DNA of 64,000 bases from Marinococcus halotolerans DSM 16375 (GCF_000420725.1 NZ_ATVM01000004.1:165122-229121), one strand, 5' to 3'. Numbered from the stretch's first letter, positions 51,351 through 60,850 are shown. Made by a program: numbers and translations. The notes: generated by a model not told the origin, from the letters alone.

Positions 51351-52561
51351 TACGTCAGACGAACGGGAAGCTCCGTTAGTCCGCGCATGAGTATGCCGGG
51401 ACGCCACTCCAATTCAGCAGGAGACGCATCCAACTGGAGTTCGGGGAAGCGTTCGAGCAGCGTATTCACGGCGACTTCAGTTTCAACTCTGGCAAGCGGT
51501 GCCCCGAGACAGAAGTGCATGCCTTTACCAAAAGCAAGGTGTTTGCTCTGGCCGCGGGTGATATCGAAAACATCCGGATCTTCGAATGCTTCCGGATCGC
51601 GGTTAGCCGCGTCGAGCGCGACGAGGACATGGTCTCCCCGGTTGATCGTTTTCCCCTGGAGCTCCAATGTTTCGGCGGCCCAGCGGTCGGTGCTGAATTC
51701 CACCGGCCCCTCGAAGCGGAGCATTTCTTCAATGGCCGGGCGGATGAGCTCGGGCTGCTGCTGTAACGTGCGCATCTGACCCGGGTGGGTCATCAAGGCA
51801 AACAGGCCGTTTGCGATAAGGTTTACCGTCGTTTCGTGGCCGGCGATAATGAGCAGCGAAACGACTCCGTAAAGCTCCTGCTCGGACAGACGGTCGCCTG
51901 CCTCTTCTGCCTGGATGAGCTTACTGACCATATCATCCTCCGGCTGCTCGCGCCTCTTGGCTATCCAATCCCGGAGATAGGCGGTGAATTCCTCCGTGTG
52001 CTGCTGAATTTTTTCGGCTTTTCCGGGGTCATTGGAGGCTTCGACGAGGGTATTGGACCAGGTTCGGAATTTGTCTCTGTCCTCGCTTGGCACGCCGAGC
52101 ATTTCGCAGATAACAATGATAGGGAGCGGAAAAGCGAAATCATCGATAATATCAATCCGGGAGCGGTCCTGCATGTCATCGATCAGCTCGTTTGCGATCT
52201 CTGTAATCCTATCCCGGAGCTCTTCGATCATTTTCGGTGTAAACGCCTGCTGAACGAGTCCGCGCAGCCGTTTATGATCCGGCGGATCTGCAAAAAGCAT
52301 GTTTTGGGAGAAAATATTCTTCTGTGCTTCGGCGCGTTCTTCTTCATTTAAAAAGACAGTGAAGTCCTTAATGAAACGAGTGTCCTTCAGCACAGTGACA
52401 GCGTCCTCGTAGCGGGTGACGATCCAGGCGTAATGGCCATCGGGCATTAAGGCCTGGTGCACCGGATCGTGCTGCTGAAGAGAGTGAAAGGCGGGATACG
52501 GGTTCTGGTTAAAGGCGTGGGTGAATAAGCCGGCGTCTTTGCTGCTAAAATCATTATTCAT
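51350..52561 (-). CDS. Cytochrome P450, CYP107-like
   Basis: The 403-residue soluble P450 has the oxygen-activation motif AGHETT in the I helix, the ExxR pair (EEMLRFEGPV), and the heme-ligand loop FGKGMHFCLGAPLAR with its Cys. It resembles bacterial CYP107/CYP109-type enzymes that hydroxylate fatty acids, steroids or macrolides. No ferredoxin or reductase gene is adjacent. The start follows AAAGGAGC. Confidence 0.94.
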   Translation of the reverse strand: MNNDFSSKDAGLFTHAFNQNPYPAFHSLQQHDPVHQALMPDGHYAWIVTRYEDAVTVLKDTRFIKDFTVFLNEEERAEAQKNIFSQNMLFADPPDHKRLRGLVQQAFTPKMIEELRDRITEIANELIDDMQDRSRIDIIDDFAFPLPIIVICEMLGVPSEDRDKFRTWSNTLVEASNDPGKAEKIQQHTEEFTAYLRDWIAKRREQPEDDMVSKLIQAEEAGDRLSEQELYGVVSLLIIAGHETTVNLIANGLFALMTHPGQMRTLQQQPELIRPAIEEMLRFEGPVEFSTDRWAAETLELQGKTINRGDHVLVALDAANRDPEAFEDPDVFDITRGQSKHLAFGKGMHFCLGAPLARVETEVAVNTLLERFPELQLDASPAELEWRPGILMRGLTELPVRLT

Positions 52562-52728
52562 GGTAATCGGCTCCTTTATAATAGGCTTGAGAAGGAAGCA
52601 CCCGCGCTTTTAAAGAAACGGGGACAGATTAATGATATTCCCGTTTTTTCGAAAGCGTCATCATTGTTGTTTGAAGAAGAAACAATTAGAATGTAGGAAA
52701 TCCATCCTTTGCGGAGGTATAGCGAAAT

Positions 52729-53316
52729 ATGATCTATCATGAATGGAATCGTAAATGGAACGAACTCGAATGCCGCCGTCTATACCGCAACGATGATTTA
52801 GAAAAGGATAAGCATGGATACATTGCCTGGGAACGGGAGCTGCCGTTTTTTAAAAGCTACCGCAGCCGTGCGTTTTATGTTGCTGATACGTCCCGCTATA
52901 TTGAACAGCGGGCTGCCGCGGAAGAACAAAAAGCGAAAGCACTCACGCGTCGTTTCCCCGAAAAATTCCGGGAGCAGAAAGAGGAAGCCGACCGTCTCAT
53001 CCGGGCAGATTACCGGCTGCTGCTTTACCGTCGCCTGTATGAAGGAAGGGTGCCGTACGTATTAATGTCCACGCGGCAGATGGATGCATGGCTGCAGAAG
53101 GAAGAAGCATTTCAGCTGCAGCTGACAGCGTTGAACAACGAAGAGGGCCCGCTTCAGAGCCTTTCTTTTTTGAAAAAGCAGATGGGACACAAAAACTACC
53201 GTAAATGGTTCGCCCAGCGCCGGAAGGAATGGGAAAAAACAAAGAAGCAGGACGCCATGGATCTGCTGTCCCTCTCTCCATACCGGTCGCGCCAGCGGGA
53301 AGAAAAGAAAATATAG
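52729..53316 (+). CDS. Hypothetical charged, helical protein
   Basis: I do not recognise this 195-residue protein. It is soluble, rich in Arg, Glu, Lys and aromatic residues, and mostly helical (QRAAAEEQKAKALTRRFPEK, REQKEEADRLIRADYRLLLY). GCGGAGG precedes the ATG. It sits alone between the P450 gene and a convergent dehydratase, with no terminator of its own. Frame and codon use look real. Confidence 0.7.
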   Translation: MIYHEWNRKWNELECRRLYRNDDLEKDKHGYIAWERELPFFKSYRSRAFYVADTSRYIEQRAAAEEQKAKALTRRFPEKFREQKEEADRLIRADYRLLLYRRLYEGRVPYVLMSTRQMDAWLQKEEAFQLQLTALNNEEGPLQSLSFLKKQMGHKNYRKWFAQRRKEWEKTKKQDAMDLLSLSPYRSRQREEKKI

Positions 53317-53334
53317 CTGCAGGCAGCGTCCTGT

Positions 53335-54297
53335 TTAAATATACGGAGCAACGGCTTCGCGGTGTGTGTGCACGTCTACGCTGCTGCCGGAAACGATGAG
53401 GACGGTAGGGCCGTTAACGGTTATAAGCCCGTCTAAAAGCGCGCCGGCGCCGACAGCGGCTGCTCCCTCGACGACCATTTTATGCTTATCGTATAAAAAA
53501 GCCATGCCCCGGGCGATTGTGTCTTCATGCAGCCGGAGGCGCTGATCGGCGTAGCGCTGGACCATGGAAAACGTATATTGATTTTCGAGACCGATACCTC
53601 CTAGCAGGCTGTCGGCAAGTGTTGGTGCCTCCGGAACGATCGTCGGCTTGCCAATATTCAGGCTCTCATCCATAGCAGCTCCTTCCCGGAGGGACAAACC
53701 GATAAGCTCAAGATCAGGAACTTGTTCCTTCAGGGCAAGACCGAGGCCAGACAAGAGGCCGCCGCCGGAAAGGCCGGTGAGCACGTGCTTCACGGAGGGC
53801 AGATGCTCGATGATTTCGAGTCCCATCGTTGCCTGTCCGGCGATGACGGAAGGATGGTCAAAGGGAGGGATAAGAGTTAGTCCCTCCTCTTCGACGAGAC
53901 GGGCGCTGACTTCTCCAGCTTCGTCCTGGCCGTTTCCTTCTACATGCAGCTCAGCGCCGCTTGCTTTGAGCGCCTCGACTTTATTTGCCGGTACGTTTTC
54001 TGAAACACATACGACAGAGCGGATGCCGAGCAGGGCTGCTGCTGTCGCTACGGCAAAACCGTGATTACCGGTGGAAAATGTGACCACGCCCTGGGTCCGC
54101 TGCTCCGGAGACAGAGAACGAATCATGTTAGTCGCTCCCCGGAGCTTGAAGGAGCCGGTAACGTGCATTTGTTCGAGCTTTAAGTATACGGGCTGGCCTG
54201 CAATATTTGTCAGCGGCTGGGAAAAAAGGAGCGGCGTTTCCGGAAGGACCGGACGTAAACGCTGTCTTGCTTCCCAGGCATCCTGAAGTGTTAACAT
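53335..54297 (-). CDS. PLP-dependent threonine/serine dehydratase family, possibly EutB-like
   Basis: The 320-residue fold-type II PLP enzyme has the Schiff-base Lys51 in VTGSFKLRGATN, a substrate loop FSTGNHGFAVATAAALLG and a phosphate-binding GLSGGGLLSG. It lacks the C-terminal ACT domain of biosynthetic IlvA. The C-terminal VNGPTVLIVSGSSVDVHTH recalls hydroxyectoine-utilisation dehydratase EutB, but no other ectoine gene is present. Catabolic threonine/serine deamination is the alternative. The start has AGGAG. Confidence 0.85.
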   Translation of the reverse strand: MLTLQDAWEARQRLRPVLPETPLLFSQPLTNIAGQPVYLKLEQMHVTGSFKLRGATNMIRSLSPEQRTQGVVTFSTGNHGFAVATAAALLGIRSVVCVSENVPANKVEALKASGAELHVEGNGQDEAGEVSARLVEEEGLTLIPPFDHPSVIAGQATMGLEIIEHLPSVKHVLTGLSGGGLLSGLGLALKEQVPDLELIGLSLREGAAMDESLNIGKPTIVPEAPTLADSLLGGIGLENQYTFSMVQRYADQRLRLHEDTIARGMAFLYDKHKMVVEGAAAVGAGALLDGLITVNGPTVLIVSGSSVDVHTHREAVAPYI

Positions 54298-54429
54298 AGA
54301 ATCATCTCCTGCATTTATAATTATACTTATTTAAACATAGGCAAAGAAACGAAAACAATACGATCTGGCAGACGTTTGCCAGACGGCGGATAGGGAACAA
54401 CCAAATAGAAGCGTGCGTAGAAAGGATGA

Positions 54430-55305
54430 ATGAGTGTGAGAGTTGGATTTATTGGAACAGGAATTATGGGCTCAAACATGGTAAAAAATTTAATGGACGC
54501 CGGAGAGAAGGTTACGATTTACAACCGGACCAAGCAGAAGGCGCAGCACCTGCTTGATGCAGGAGCAGGATGGCGGGAAACGCCGAGAGAGCTGGTTTCC
54601 AAGGTGGACGTTGTATTCACTATGCTGTCGAACCCCGAAGCAGTAGAGGAAATAGCAAACAGCGTGGACGGCCTGCTTGCCGGCGAAACGAGCCGGAAAA
54701 TATGGGTGGATATGAGCACGGTTAACCCCGGGTTTACTCGGCAGATGGCTAAAACTGCAAAAATGAAAGAAATGCGCCTCGTAGATGCGCCGGTATCCGG
54801 ATCTAAAGGTCCCGCTGAAAAGGGAGAGCTGGTGTTTCTTGCCGGCGGCCGTGAGGAGGATGTGCAAAAAGTACAGCCGCTTCTCGAAATTATGGGCAAA
54901 AATGTCCACTACATGGGAGGCACCGGGAGCGGATCCGCGATGAAAATGTCCGTCAACTTAACGCTGATGCATGCCATGACCAGTTTATCGGAAGGGCTGC
55001 ATGCAGCCGAAGGGCTGGGACTTGATAAGGAGCAGGCGCTTGATGTGCTGCTTCAGGTGCCTACAACGGCACCTGCGGTGGCAGGAAAGCGGGACATGCT
55101 TCTGAGTGGCAGCTATGAAACCCAGTTTCCGCTGAAGCATGCCTACAAGGATTTACACCTGCTCGAGGAATCAGCCTATCAGGCAGGAATCTCCCTGCCG
55201 GTTACCGGCTCCGTGCGGGAAGCTTATGCGCTCGCGAAGCAGTACGGTATGGGTGATGAAGATTTTGCGGCTGTATATAAGCTGCTCTCCAAAGGAAGCG
55301 AATAA
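54430..55305 (+). CDS. NAD(P)-dependent beta-hydroxyacid dehydrogenase (3-hydroxyisobutyrate dehydrogenase family)
   Basis: The 291-residue protein has the nucleotide motif GFIGTGIMGSNMVKNL at the N-terminus, the substrate motif DAPVSGSKGPAEKGELVFLAGG, and catalytic Lys in GSGSAMKMSVNLTLMH. Members act on 3-hydroxyisobutyrate, tartronate semialdehyde, glyoxylate or succinic semialdehyde; the GLYR-type motifs fit the latter two as well. AAAGGA lies close to the ATG at 54430; GTG at 54436 is an alternative. Confidence 0.92.
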   Translation: MSVRVGFIGTGIMGSNMVKNLMDAGEKVTIYNRTKQKAQHLLDAGAGWRETPRELVSKVDVVFTMLSNPEAVEEIANSVDGLLAGETSRKIWVDMSTVNPGFTRQMAKTAKMKEMRLVDAPVSGSKGPAEKGELVFLAGGREEDVQKVQPLLEIMGKNVHYMGGTGSGSAMKMSVNLTLMHAMTSLSEGLHAAEGLGLDKEQALDVLLQVPTTAPAVAGKRDMLLSGSYETQFPLKHAYKDLHLLEESAYQAGISLPVTGSVREAYALAKQYGMGDEDFAAVYKLLSKGSE

Positions 55306-55306
55306 A

Positions 55307-55350
55307 AAATACCCCGTTGGGCCTGAAAAAATGGCCTGACGGGGTATTCT
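55307..55350 (-). terminator. Rho-independent terminator of the DHA2 transporter
   Basis: AATACCCCGT-CAGGCC pairs with GGCCC-AACGGGGTATT around an A/T loop, followed by TTTTTT on the minus strand. It may also slow plus-strand transcription from the dehydrogenase gene. Confidence 0.85.
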
Positions 55351-55351
55351 G

Positions 55352-56827
55352 CTATTTAGCGGGAGCGTTGCTCTGCTGTTCTTCATTTGCCTGGCGGGTC
55401 ATTTCCTTTTCTCTTTTTGGAGAGCTTAAGAAAAGAGAAAGAATCAGGGCTACAAAGGCAAGAGCAGTGCTTCCCATGAAGGCCCACTCAAAACCGGCTA
55501 CCTGCGCCAGCTGTGGCGCGGCCTCTGCGGAAGTCGAGGCATCAGGCTGATACTGCTGGGCGCCTAAGGCGACAAATGTCACTAGAAGGGCCGTACCGAT
55601 GGAAGCCGAAATCTGCTGCAGCGTATTTGCCATAGCCGAGCCGTGGGCGTACCATTTCATCGGCAGCTGGTTTAACGCTGACGTCATGACCGGCATCAGC
55701 GCGCAGGCGAGCCCGAACATACGGATCGCATATACAATGGTTAAATACGTAAACGACGTTTCAAGCGAAAGGTTCGTAAACATAAAGGTAGTGATGGTGA
55801 CAATGGAGAGGCCTGTAATTGCGAGCCATTTTGCGCCGAAGGCATCAAACAGACGGCCTGTAATCGGCGACATAATCCCAATCACAATTGCACCCGGCAA
55901 AAGCATTAAGCCGGATTCAAGCGGTGTAAAGCCTAACACATTCTGCATGAACAGCGGTAGGAGCGTTTCTGCTCCTATTAATGAAATCAACACAGCCATA
56001 GTGATACCAATGGCGAGGCTGAATATCTTAAACTTAAACACCCGGAATTCGAGCATCGGCGACTTTAACGTAAACTGACGCCAGACGAATAATCCGATAA
56101 TCAGGGCACCGACAATCACGGCGGTGAGAACGACCGGGCTGCCCCAGCCACTTTCGGAAGCCGTGCCGAAGCCGTACAAAAAGGAGCCGAACCCAAAGGA
56201 AGAAAGAATGATGGACAATACGTCGATCTTCGGGCTGCCCAGTTCGGTTACGTTTTTCAAGAAGATGGCCCCGGTAATAATCGTCAGCGCAACGATTGGG
56301 AGCACGGTAATAAACAGGGCTCTCCACGGAAAATGCTCGAGTAGAAAACCGGAGAGCGTCGGGCCGATAGCGGGACCAAACGAAATAACGATCCCGATCA
56401 TGCCCATCGCCGTGCCGCGGCGCTCCACTGGAATAATGGCCAGAAGCACCGTCATCAAAAGCGGCAGCATAATGCCGGAGCCGGAAGCCTGGATGACACG
56501 TGCAAAAAGAAGCACCGGAAATGACGGAGCAATGGCAGCAACAGCTGTACCAATACCGAATAAGCTGATAGCGGTCAAAAATAATCCCCTGGTAGTAAAG
56601 CGCTCAATTAAAAACGCGGAGATTGGAATCATAATGCCGTTTGTCATTAAAAAGGCTGTCGTCAGCCACTGAACGGTCCCCTGGGTGACCCCGAGGGCCT
56701 CCTGAATTGAAGGCAGGGCGGTGGCGAGCAGTGTTTCGTTAATAATTCCCATAAAGGCGCCAAGCAGCAGGGCAGTAATCATAGCTGCCTTCTGCCCGGT
56801 AGGGATGTCCCAAGATGAAGAACTCAT
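55352..56827 (-). CDS. MFS DHA2-family multidrug exporter (14 TM)
   Basis: This 491-residue protein has fourteen helices and DHA2 signatures: MGIINETLLATALPSIQEALGVTQGTVQWLTTAFLM, GIGTAVAAIAPSFPVLLFARVIQASGSGIMLPLLMT, RRGTAMGMIGIVISFGPAIGPTLSGFLLE. It resembles LmrB/MdeA-type drug:H+ antiporters. The start codon overlaps the TetR stop (ATGA), which identifies it; a longer frame to 56860 is an artefact. The regulator is upstream in the same operon. Confidence 0.93.
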   Translation of the reverse strand: MSSSSWDIPTGQKAAMITALLLGAFMGIINETLLATALPSIQEALGVTQGTVQWLTTAFLMTNGIMIPISAFLIERFTTRGLFLTAISLFGIGTAVAAIAPSFPVLLFARVIQASGSGIMLPLLMTVLLAIIPVERRGTAMGMIGIVISFGPAIGPTLSGFLLEHFPWRALFITVLPIVALTIITGAIFLKNVTELGSPKIDVLSIILSSFGFGSFLYGFGTASESGWGSPVVLTAVIVGALIIGLFVWRQFTLKSPMLEFRVFKFKIFSLAIGITMAVLISLIGAETLLPLFMQNVLGFTPLESGLMLLPGAIVIGIMSPITGRLFDAFGAKWLAITGLSIVTITTFMFTNLSLETSFTYLTIVYAIRMFGLACALMPVMTSALNQLPMKWYAHGSAMANTLQQISASIGTALLVTFVALGAQQYQPDASTSAEAAPQLAQVAGFEWAFMGSTALAFVALILSLFLSSPKREKEMTRQANEEQQSNAPAK

Positions 56828-57705
56828 AGTACGTGTTTCTCTCCTTTCCATGCGCTCCATTTTGCACTCAGCTTCTGTGTGTGCGTATGAAGATCCGCGT
56901 GGTGCTGCAGCTGATGCAGTAAAGCATCAATCAAAAATTCTCTCGGTATTTCTGTTTTGAGCTCTTCGTAAATCATTTCCGTAGTCTGAAGCGTTTTTTC
57001 AGGCAGTTCACCCTGCGTGTGCCGGGCCTTTACAAATAAAAGCAGTGCCTCGGCTTCGCAGCGGATGCTTTCCATGCCCTGTACGGGCTCGTCTCCTCCG
57101 GCCCAGCCTCTCGGGAGCTGGGGCCAGAGGTCACTGTCATCTTTAACAATGGAATGAAGCCTCTCTACGATGAATGCAGACAGCTGGTTCAACGGAAGGG
57201 CGGAAACATGCCAGGTCATAAGGGTTAGATAGGAATGCATGATTCCTTCGAGAATGACAGCCAGATCACTGACGTACGGACGCACGCGGGGACCGAAGGC
57301 TTCCAATAGCGATTGTTCATGCCATTCCTGAAAAAAGCGGCGCATACGGTTTAAGTAGTTGGAAATTTTGTTTTCCGTATGAGGAGGAAATTCTGTAAAA
57401 AGCATCTGAAACAGCGGGCGGTACTCCGTGAATTTTTCCAGTTCGATGCGTATTTTGCCCTCAAGCCGCTTGAGCTCGGGCTCATGCTGCGTTCCCTGAT
57501 AGTTTTCGGCCTCATAAAGCATGTTTTCATGCACTTTGCGGAGCAGCTCTAAAAGCATCGTTTCCTTGGAATCGAAATGCTTATAAAAGCCGCCTTTGGA
57601 GATGCCGCAGGCCGCTGTGATGTGCTGGATGGAAGTGGAGTGAAATCCCTGCTTCACAAATAACTGAAGAGCAGCTTCCAAAAGCTCATCTTTACGCTCT
57701 GTCAT
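56824..57705 (-). CDS. TetR/AcrR-family regulator of the DHA2 exporter
   Basis: The 293-residue protein has an N-terminal HTH (ALQLFVKQGFHSTSIQHITAACGISKGGFYKHFDSKETML). Its ligand domain is unusually long, with an extra C-terminal helical segment of about 90 residues (residues 205-293) beyond a typical TetR of about 200. It is translationally coupled to the exporter by ATGA overlap. An inverted repeat TGACTA...TAGTCA (57725-57759) upstream may be its operator. The start has AAAAGGAGG. Confidence 0.9.
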   Translation of the reverse strand: MTERKDELLEAALQLFVKQGFHSTSIQHITAACGISKGGFYKHFDSKETMLLELLRKVHENMLYEAENYQGTQHEPELKRLEGKIRIELEKFTEYRPLFQMLFTEFPPHTENKISNYLNRMRRFFQEWHEQSLLEAFGPRVRPYVSDLAVILEGIMHSYLTLMTWHVSALPLNQLSAFIVERLHSIVKDDSDLWPQLPRGWAGGDEPVQGMESIRCEAEALLLFVKARHTQGELPEKTLQTTEMIYEELKTEIPREFLIDALLHQLQHHADLHTHTQKLSAKWSAWKGEKHVL

Positions 57706-57724
57706 GCAGTTTTCGGCCTCCTTT

Positions 57725-57759
57725 TGACTATGTGGTTACTTTTGGTGAACGTTTAGTCA
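57725..57759. promoter_or_regulatory. Inverted repeat, possible TetR operator
   Basis: TGACTA and TAGTCA arms are separated by 23 bp, starting 20 bp before the regulator ATG. The arms are short, so this is only a candidate. Confidence 0.35.
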
Positions 57760-57821
57760 CAAAGTGTATCGTAGCATTTGCCATGTAGAGAATCAAGTAA
57801 TGAGCTTAGAGCTTCTGGCAT

Positions 57822-57851
57822 AAAAAAGCCTGCCGGCGGTCCGGCAGACTC
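57822..57851 (-). terminator. Rho-independent terminator of the ABC exporter operon
   Basis: GTCTGCCGG pairs with CCGGCAGGC around ACCG, then TTTTTT on the minus strand. Confidence 0.85.
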
Positions 57852-59511
57852 ATGGGTCCAAATAATCAACGCCCCGCTCTGTGAGCTCTTTTGTGCCATG
57901 GCGCAGATGAAGATATACGATCAGCAGAGCAAGTCCTGCAGCAGACAGCATTCCTCCCGCGCCCAGCAGGCTGATCCATCGCCACGGGGCTGTGTTCCAT
58001 AAAGGAAGAAAAGCGGGCTCAGGTCCACTCCATTTTGACTGAAGGGAAAGACCGGCACTTAAAAGCATCCAGGTGGGGATGAAAAAAAGCAGAAGGTACA
58101 GAACGTTGACAAAGAAGGAGACGACTCCTGTATCGAACCGCACCCGTTTTTGCGGATTTTTTTCGTCGTATGTTCCGCCGGCTGCCCCGGCCCAGACGCC
58201 TGAAGCCGCGGCAACAGCTGTCAGGGAAAGCGTCAGCACAAGTCCGGCGAAAGATAGTACAATGCTCCACCCAAAGAGCAGAAAGGTGATCAGCTCAAGT
58301 GCTGCAATGGCCGCTCCTGTCATCATCCAGTGAGCCAGAAACTTCCCCAGGACAATCTGCCGGGGCTCTATAGGAAGCGCCCGCAGCATCCAGCGGGACT
58401 CCCCCTCCCTTCCAAATGCAGCCGCAGCAAACTGCTGCAGGCCGAGCAGAATAGCCGGGCCGAGCATCACGTGCACACTGCTCCAGGCGGAGGCAGGATT
58501 CGCCCAGGGCGCAGCAAGCGCCGAGCCGCTGCCAAAGAAATTAATGAACATTAAAATAAGAATAAGGGCGAATGTGAAGCAGGTGGTCCATTCCTTAGGG
58601 TTTCTCTGCACGGCCCGCCATTCTTTAAGGGCAATGGCATAGGGAACAGGACGGGCTGCCCCGGGCCGGGTCGATTTGATTTTGTTTCCCACGGGCTCGG
58701 TGGCCCGTTGCCAGGAGGAGAAATAGTGTTTTTCCACGAACCAGAGAGAGGCTACGCTTATGACCACTAAAGCTCCGAGGCAGGCAGCTGTATAAATGGC
58801 CCCTGTACCTTCGCCCTGAAAGGAAGCAAAAAGAGCGGCTGCCACCGGCTGCGTAGGCAGCCATGCAGGAGCTGCTTCAATGGTAAGAGAGGTGCTGTCG
58901 TTTTGCATAATGATGTTTGGCATTTGGGCGGCCAGAACAAACAGGGCTGCGGATATAAAACCAATTACAGTAGTCAGCTGCTGGGCCCGCTGGGCGGGCA
59001 GAATATAAACAAAAAACAGATTCAATAGAAATGCGAGGCCTGCTCCAAAGACAGACAGGCCGAAAAAAAGAAGAACAGCCGCCGGATAAAACAGAAGGTG
59101 GGCCCCAGAAACCGCTCCGATAATAATGCTAAGCCCGGCTAATAATAAAAAGGAAAGCAGAGGGAAGCCGGCCCATCCGGTGAAAAACTGCATGGCAAAC
59201 AGGTGTCTCGAACGAATGGGAAGGGTGAATAAGAACTCAATATCCTTTGAGCCAAACAACAATTGAAAGGTGCGGGGCATGGTTACAAAGGTAATGACAG
59301 CAAGGGTACTCAGCAACAGGTAAACGATGGCCGCACGTAAGCTTTCGGGGGAGAAAGCGTCCCCGGCTGCAGCTATGCCAAGGCTAAAGGGCATCATAAT
59401 CAACAGGGCCAGGGCTGTAAGAGTGATGTATAATGCTTTGCGCCCGGAAGGCAGTGCCTCGTACTGATGGCGCATGGTTTTTTTCTGATAATACCAGAGC
59501 GTTTTTATCAC
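57850..59511 (-). CDS. ABC-2-type exporter permease
   Basis: The 553-residue membrane protein has roughly twelve to fourteen helices in two halves, with no ATP-binding motif. It begins MIKTLWYYQKKTMRHQYEALPSGRK and later has SKDIEFLFTLPIRSRHLFAMQFF, a pattern typical of YthQ/EcsB-like large permeases. It starts with GTG, overlapping the TGA of the ATPase (GTGA), with GGAGG upstream. With the ATPase it forms an exporter of unknown substrate; drug, peptide or lipid export are possible. Confidence 0.87.
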   Translation of the reverse strand: MIKTLWYYQKKTMRHQYEALPSGRKALYITLTALALLIMMPFSLGIAAAGDAFSPESLRAAIVYLLLSTLAVITFVTMPRTFQLLFGSKDIEFLFTLPIRSRHLFAMQFFTGWAGFPLLSFLLLAGLSIIIGAVSGAHLLFYPAAVLLFFGLSVFGAGLAFLLNLFFVYILPAQRAQQLTTVIGFISAALFVLAAQMPNIIMQNDSTSLTIEAAPAWLPTQPVAAALFASFQGEGTGAIYTAACLGALVVISVASLWFVEKHYFSSWQRATEPVGNKIKSTRPGAARPVPYAIALKEWRAVQRNPKEWTTCFTFALILILMFINFFGSGSALAAPWANPASAWSSVHVMLGPAILLGLQQFAAAAFGREGESRWMLRALPIEPRQIVLGKFLAHWMMTGAAIAALELITFLLFGWSIVLSFAGLVLTLSLTAVAAASGVWAGAAGGTYDEKNPQKRVRFDTGVVSFFVNVLYLLLFFIPTWMLLSAGLSLQSKWSGPEPAFLPLWNTAPWRWISLLGAGGMLSAAGLALLIVYLHLRHGTKELTERGVDYLDP

Positions 59512-60281
59512 GGAACCTCCCCTTCAGGGCCTTCGGCTTCGTGCTGCTCTGTCATGCGCAGAAAGACATCTTCGAGAGTGCCTCCGGCATGACTGGCATG
59601 CTCCTGTTTAAGCGCCCCGGGGGTGCCCGTCTGCAGGAGCCTCCCCCGGTGAATGATGCCGACCCGGTCACAGAGCTGGTCAGCGACGTCGAGCATATGA
59701 GTGGAGAAAAAAACAGCAGTGCCCTCTGCTGCTGTTTCGCGCAGAATGGCCCGGAGGTCACGTGAGCTCTTCGGATCGAGCCCCACCGTAGGCTCGTCCA
59801 GAAAAATAACGGACGGCTGATGAATCAGGGCTCCGGTTAAAGCTATTTTCTGCTTCATGCCATGGGAATACGTCTCCATTAATTTGCCGGCGCTTTCTGT
59901 TAAATCAAACCGGTGCAGCAGCCTGGTTGCATGTTCTATCCATATGTTTTTGTCGATTTTAAATACAGAAGCAATAAACTGGAGAAATTCCCACCCTGTG
60001 AGCTTTGGATAAATATCTGGTTTATCGGGCAGATAGGCAAGCTGCTGCTTTGCTTCGAGTGCCTGATTTTTAATCGATTTACCGTGAATGTATCCATCCC
60101 CGCTGCTCGGTTCAAGGAGGCCGGCGAGCATTCGCATCGTCGTGGTTTTACCGGCTCCGTTTGGTCCGAGAAAGCCGAATATTTCGTGAGCATGGACCTC
60201 GAAATTCATTGGGTGTACAGCAGTGGCTCCTTTAAAGTGTTTTGTCAGCTCGTTTACTTCCACTGCGGGAGAATCATGCAT
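59508..60281 (-). CDS. ABC transporter ATP-binding protein
   Basis: This 257-residue ATPase has Walker A GPNGAGKTTT at 39-48, a Q-loop (YLPDKPDIYPKLTGWEFL), the signature YSHGMKQKIALTGAL (SHGMKQ replacing LSGGQ, common in ABC-2 exporters), Walker B VIFLDEPTVGLD and an H-loop THMLD. It energises the permease encoded by the overlapping downstream gene. The start has AAAGGAGGG. Confidence 0.94.
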   Translation of the reverse strand: MHDSPAVEVNELTKHFKGATAVHPMNFEVHAHEIFGFLGPNGAGKTTTMRMLAGLLEPSSGDGYIHGKSIKNQALEAKQQLAYLPDKPDIYPKLTGWEFLQFIASVFKIDKNIWIEHATRLLHRFDLTESAGKLMETYSHGMKQKIALTGALIHQPSVIFLDEPTVGLDPKSSRDLRAILRETAAEGTAVFFSTHMLDVADQLCDRVGIIHRGRLLQTGTPGALKQEHASHAGGTLEDVFLRMTEQHEAEGPEGEVP

Positions 60282-60400
60282 GTCGGTCCCTCCTTTGTAT
60301 GATATGCTGTGAACAGATGAAACACATGTTCATCATAAATGATATGGAAAATAATGGAAATGATAAAAGAATGTACTGTGTAAGGAGGCAGAGGGCTGCT

Positions 60401-60643
60401 ATGACCTATGAAGAACTGGCGGATAGACTGGACCGTACGTCTGACGGTGAAATGATTGGTTTTTTGATGGTACCAAAAGCGCACCGGAAGCAACAGAAAA
60501 AAGTAAACAGCTATTTAAAGGAACGCTACGCTGCATCTGATTCCGATTCCTTAAAGGACATCGTGGAGCATTTTTGTGAAGAAAACCTGGAACCCGGGGA
60601 AAGCCGGGAAATTGAGTTTTATCCAACGGAAAAATTAACATAG
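60401..60643 (+). CDS. Small conserved hypothetical protein, 80 residues
   Basis: A soluble protein (MTYEELADRLDRTSDGEMIG...) with a basic middle (KAHRKQQKKVNSYLKERYAA) and an acidic end. AAGGAGG precedes the ATG at 60401; an upstream extension to 60242 runs into the ABC promoter region and is rejected. I do not recognise the family. A small membrane protein gene follows 18 nt later. Confidence 0.7.
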   Translation: MTYEELADRLDRTSDGEMIGFLMVPKAHRKQQKKVNSYLKERYAASDSDSLKDIVEHFCEENLEPGESREIEFYPTEKLT

Positions 60644-60661
60644 CCAAACGGGGGAGACGCA

Positions 60662-60850
60662 TTGAAACCAAAAACAGTGATGAATCTGGCCACGCTTATT
60701 AACGGCATTGGCGTCTTTTTATTTATTTTGGCCAGTGTACCAAACTGGATTCCCGCAATTTTATGTTTGTTTGGGTGCACGCTGCTCGTGTTTCGCAAGC
60801 AGGCAGCAGACTGGTGGAATAAAAACATTACTAAAGAACCCGAGCAATGA
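60662..60850 (+). CDS. Small membrane protein, 62 residues, TTG start
   Basis: Two hydrophobic segments (LATLINGIGVFLFILASVPN and WIPAILCLFGCTLLVF) are followed by a charged tail. The TTG start has GGGGGAG 9 nt upstream. It is probably cotranscribed with the preceding 80-residue protein. No function can be assigned. Confidence 0.65.
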   Translation: MKPKTVMNLATLINGIGVFLFILASVPNWIPAILCLFGCTLLVFRKQAADWWNKNITKEPEQ

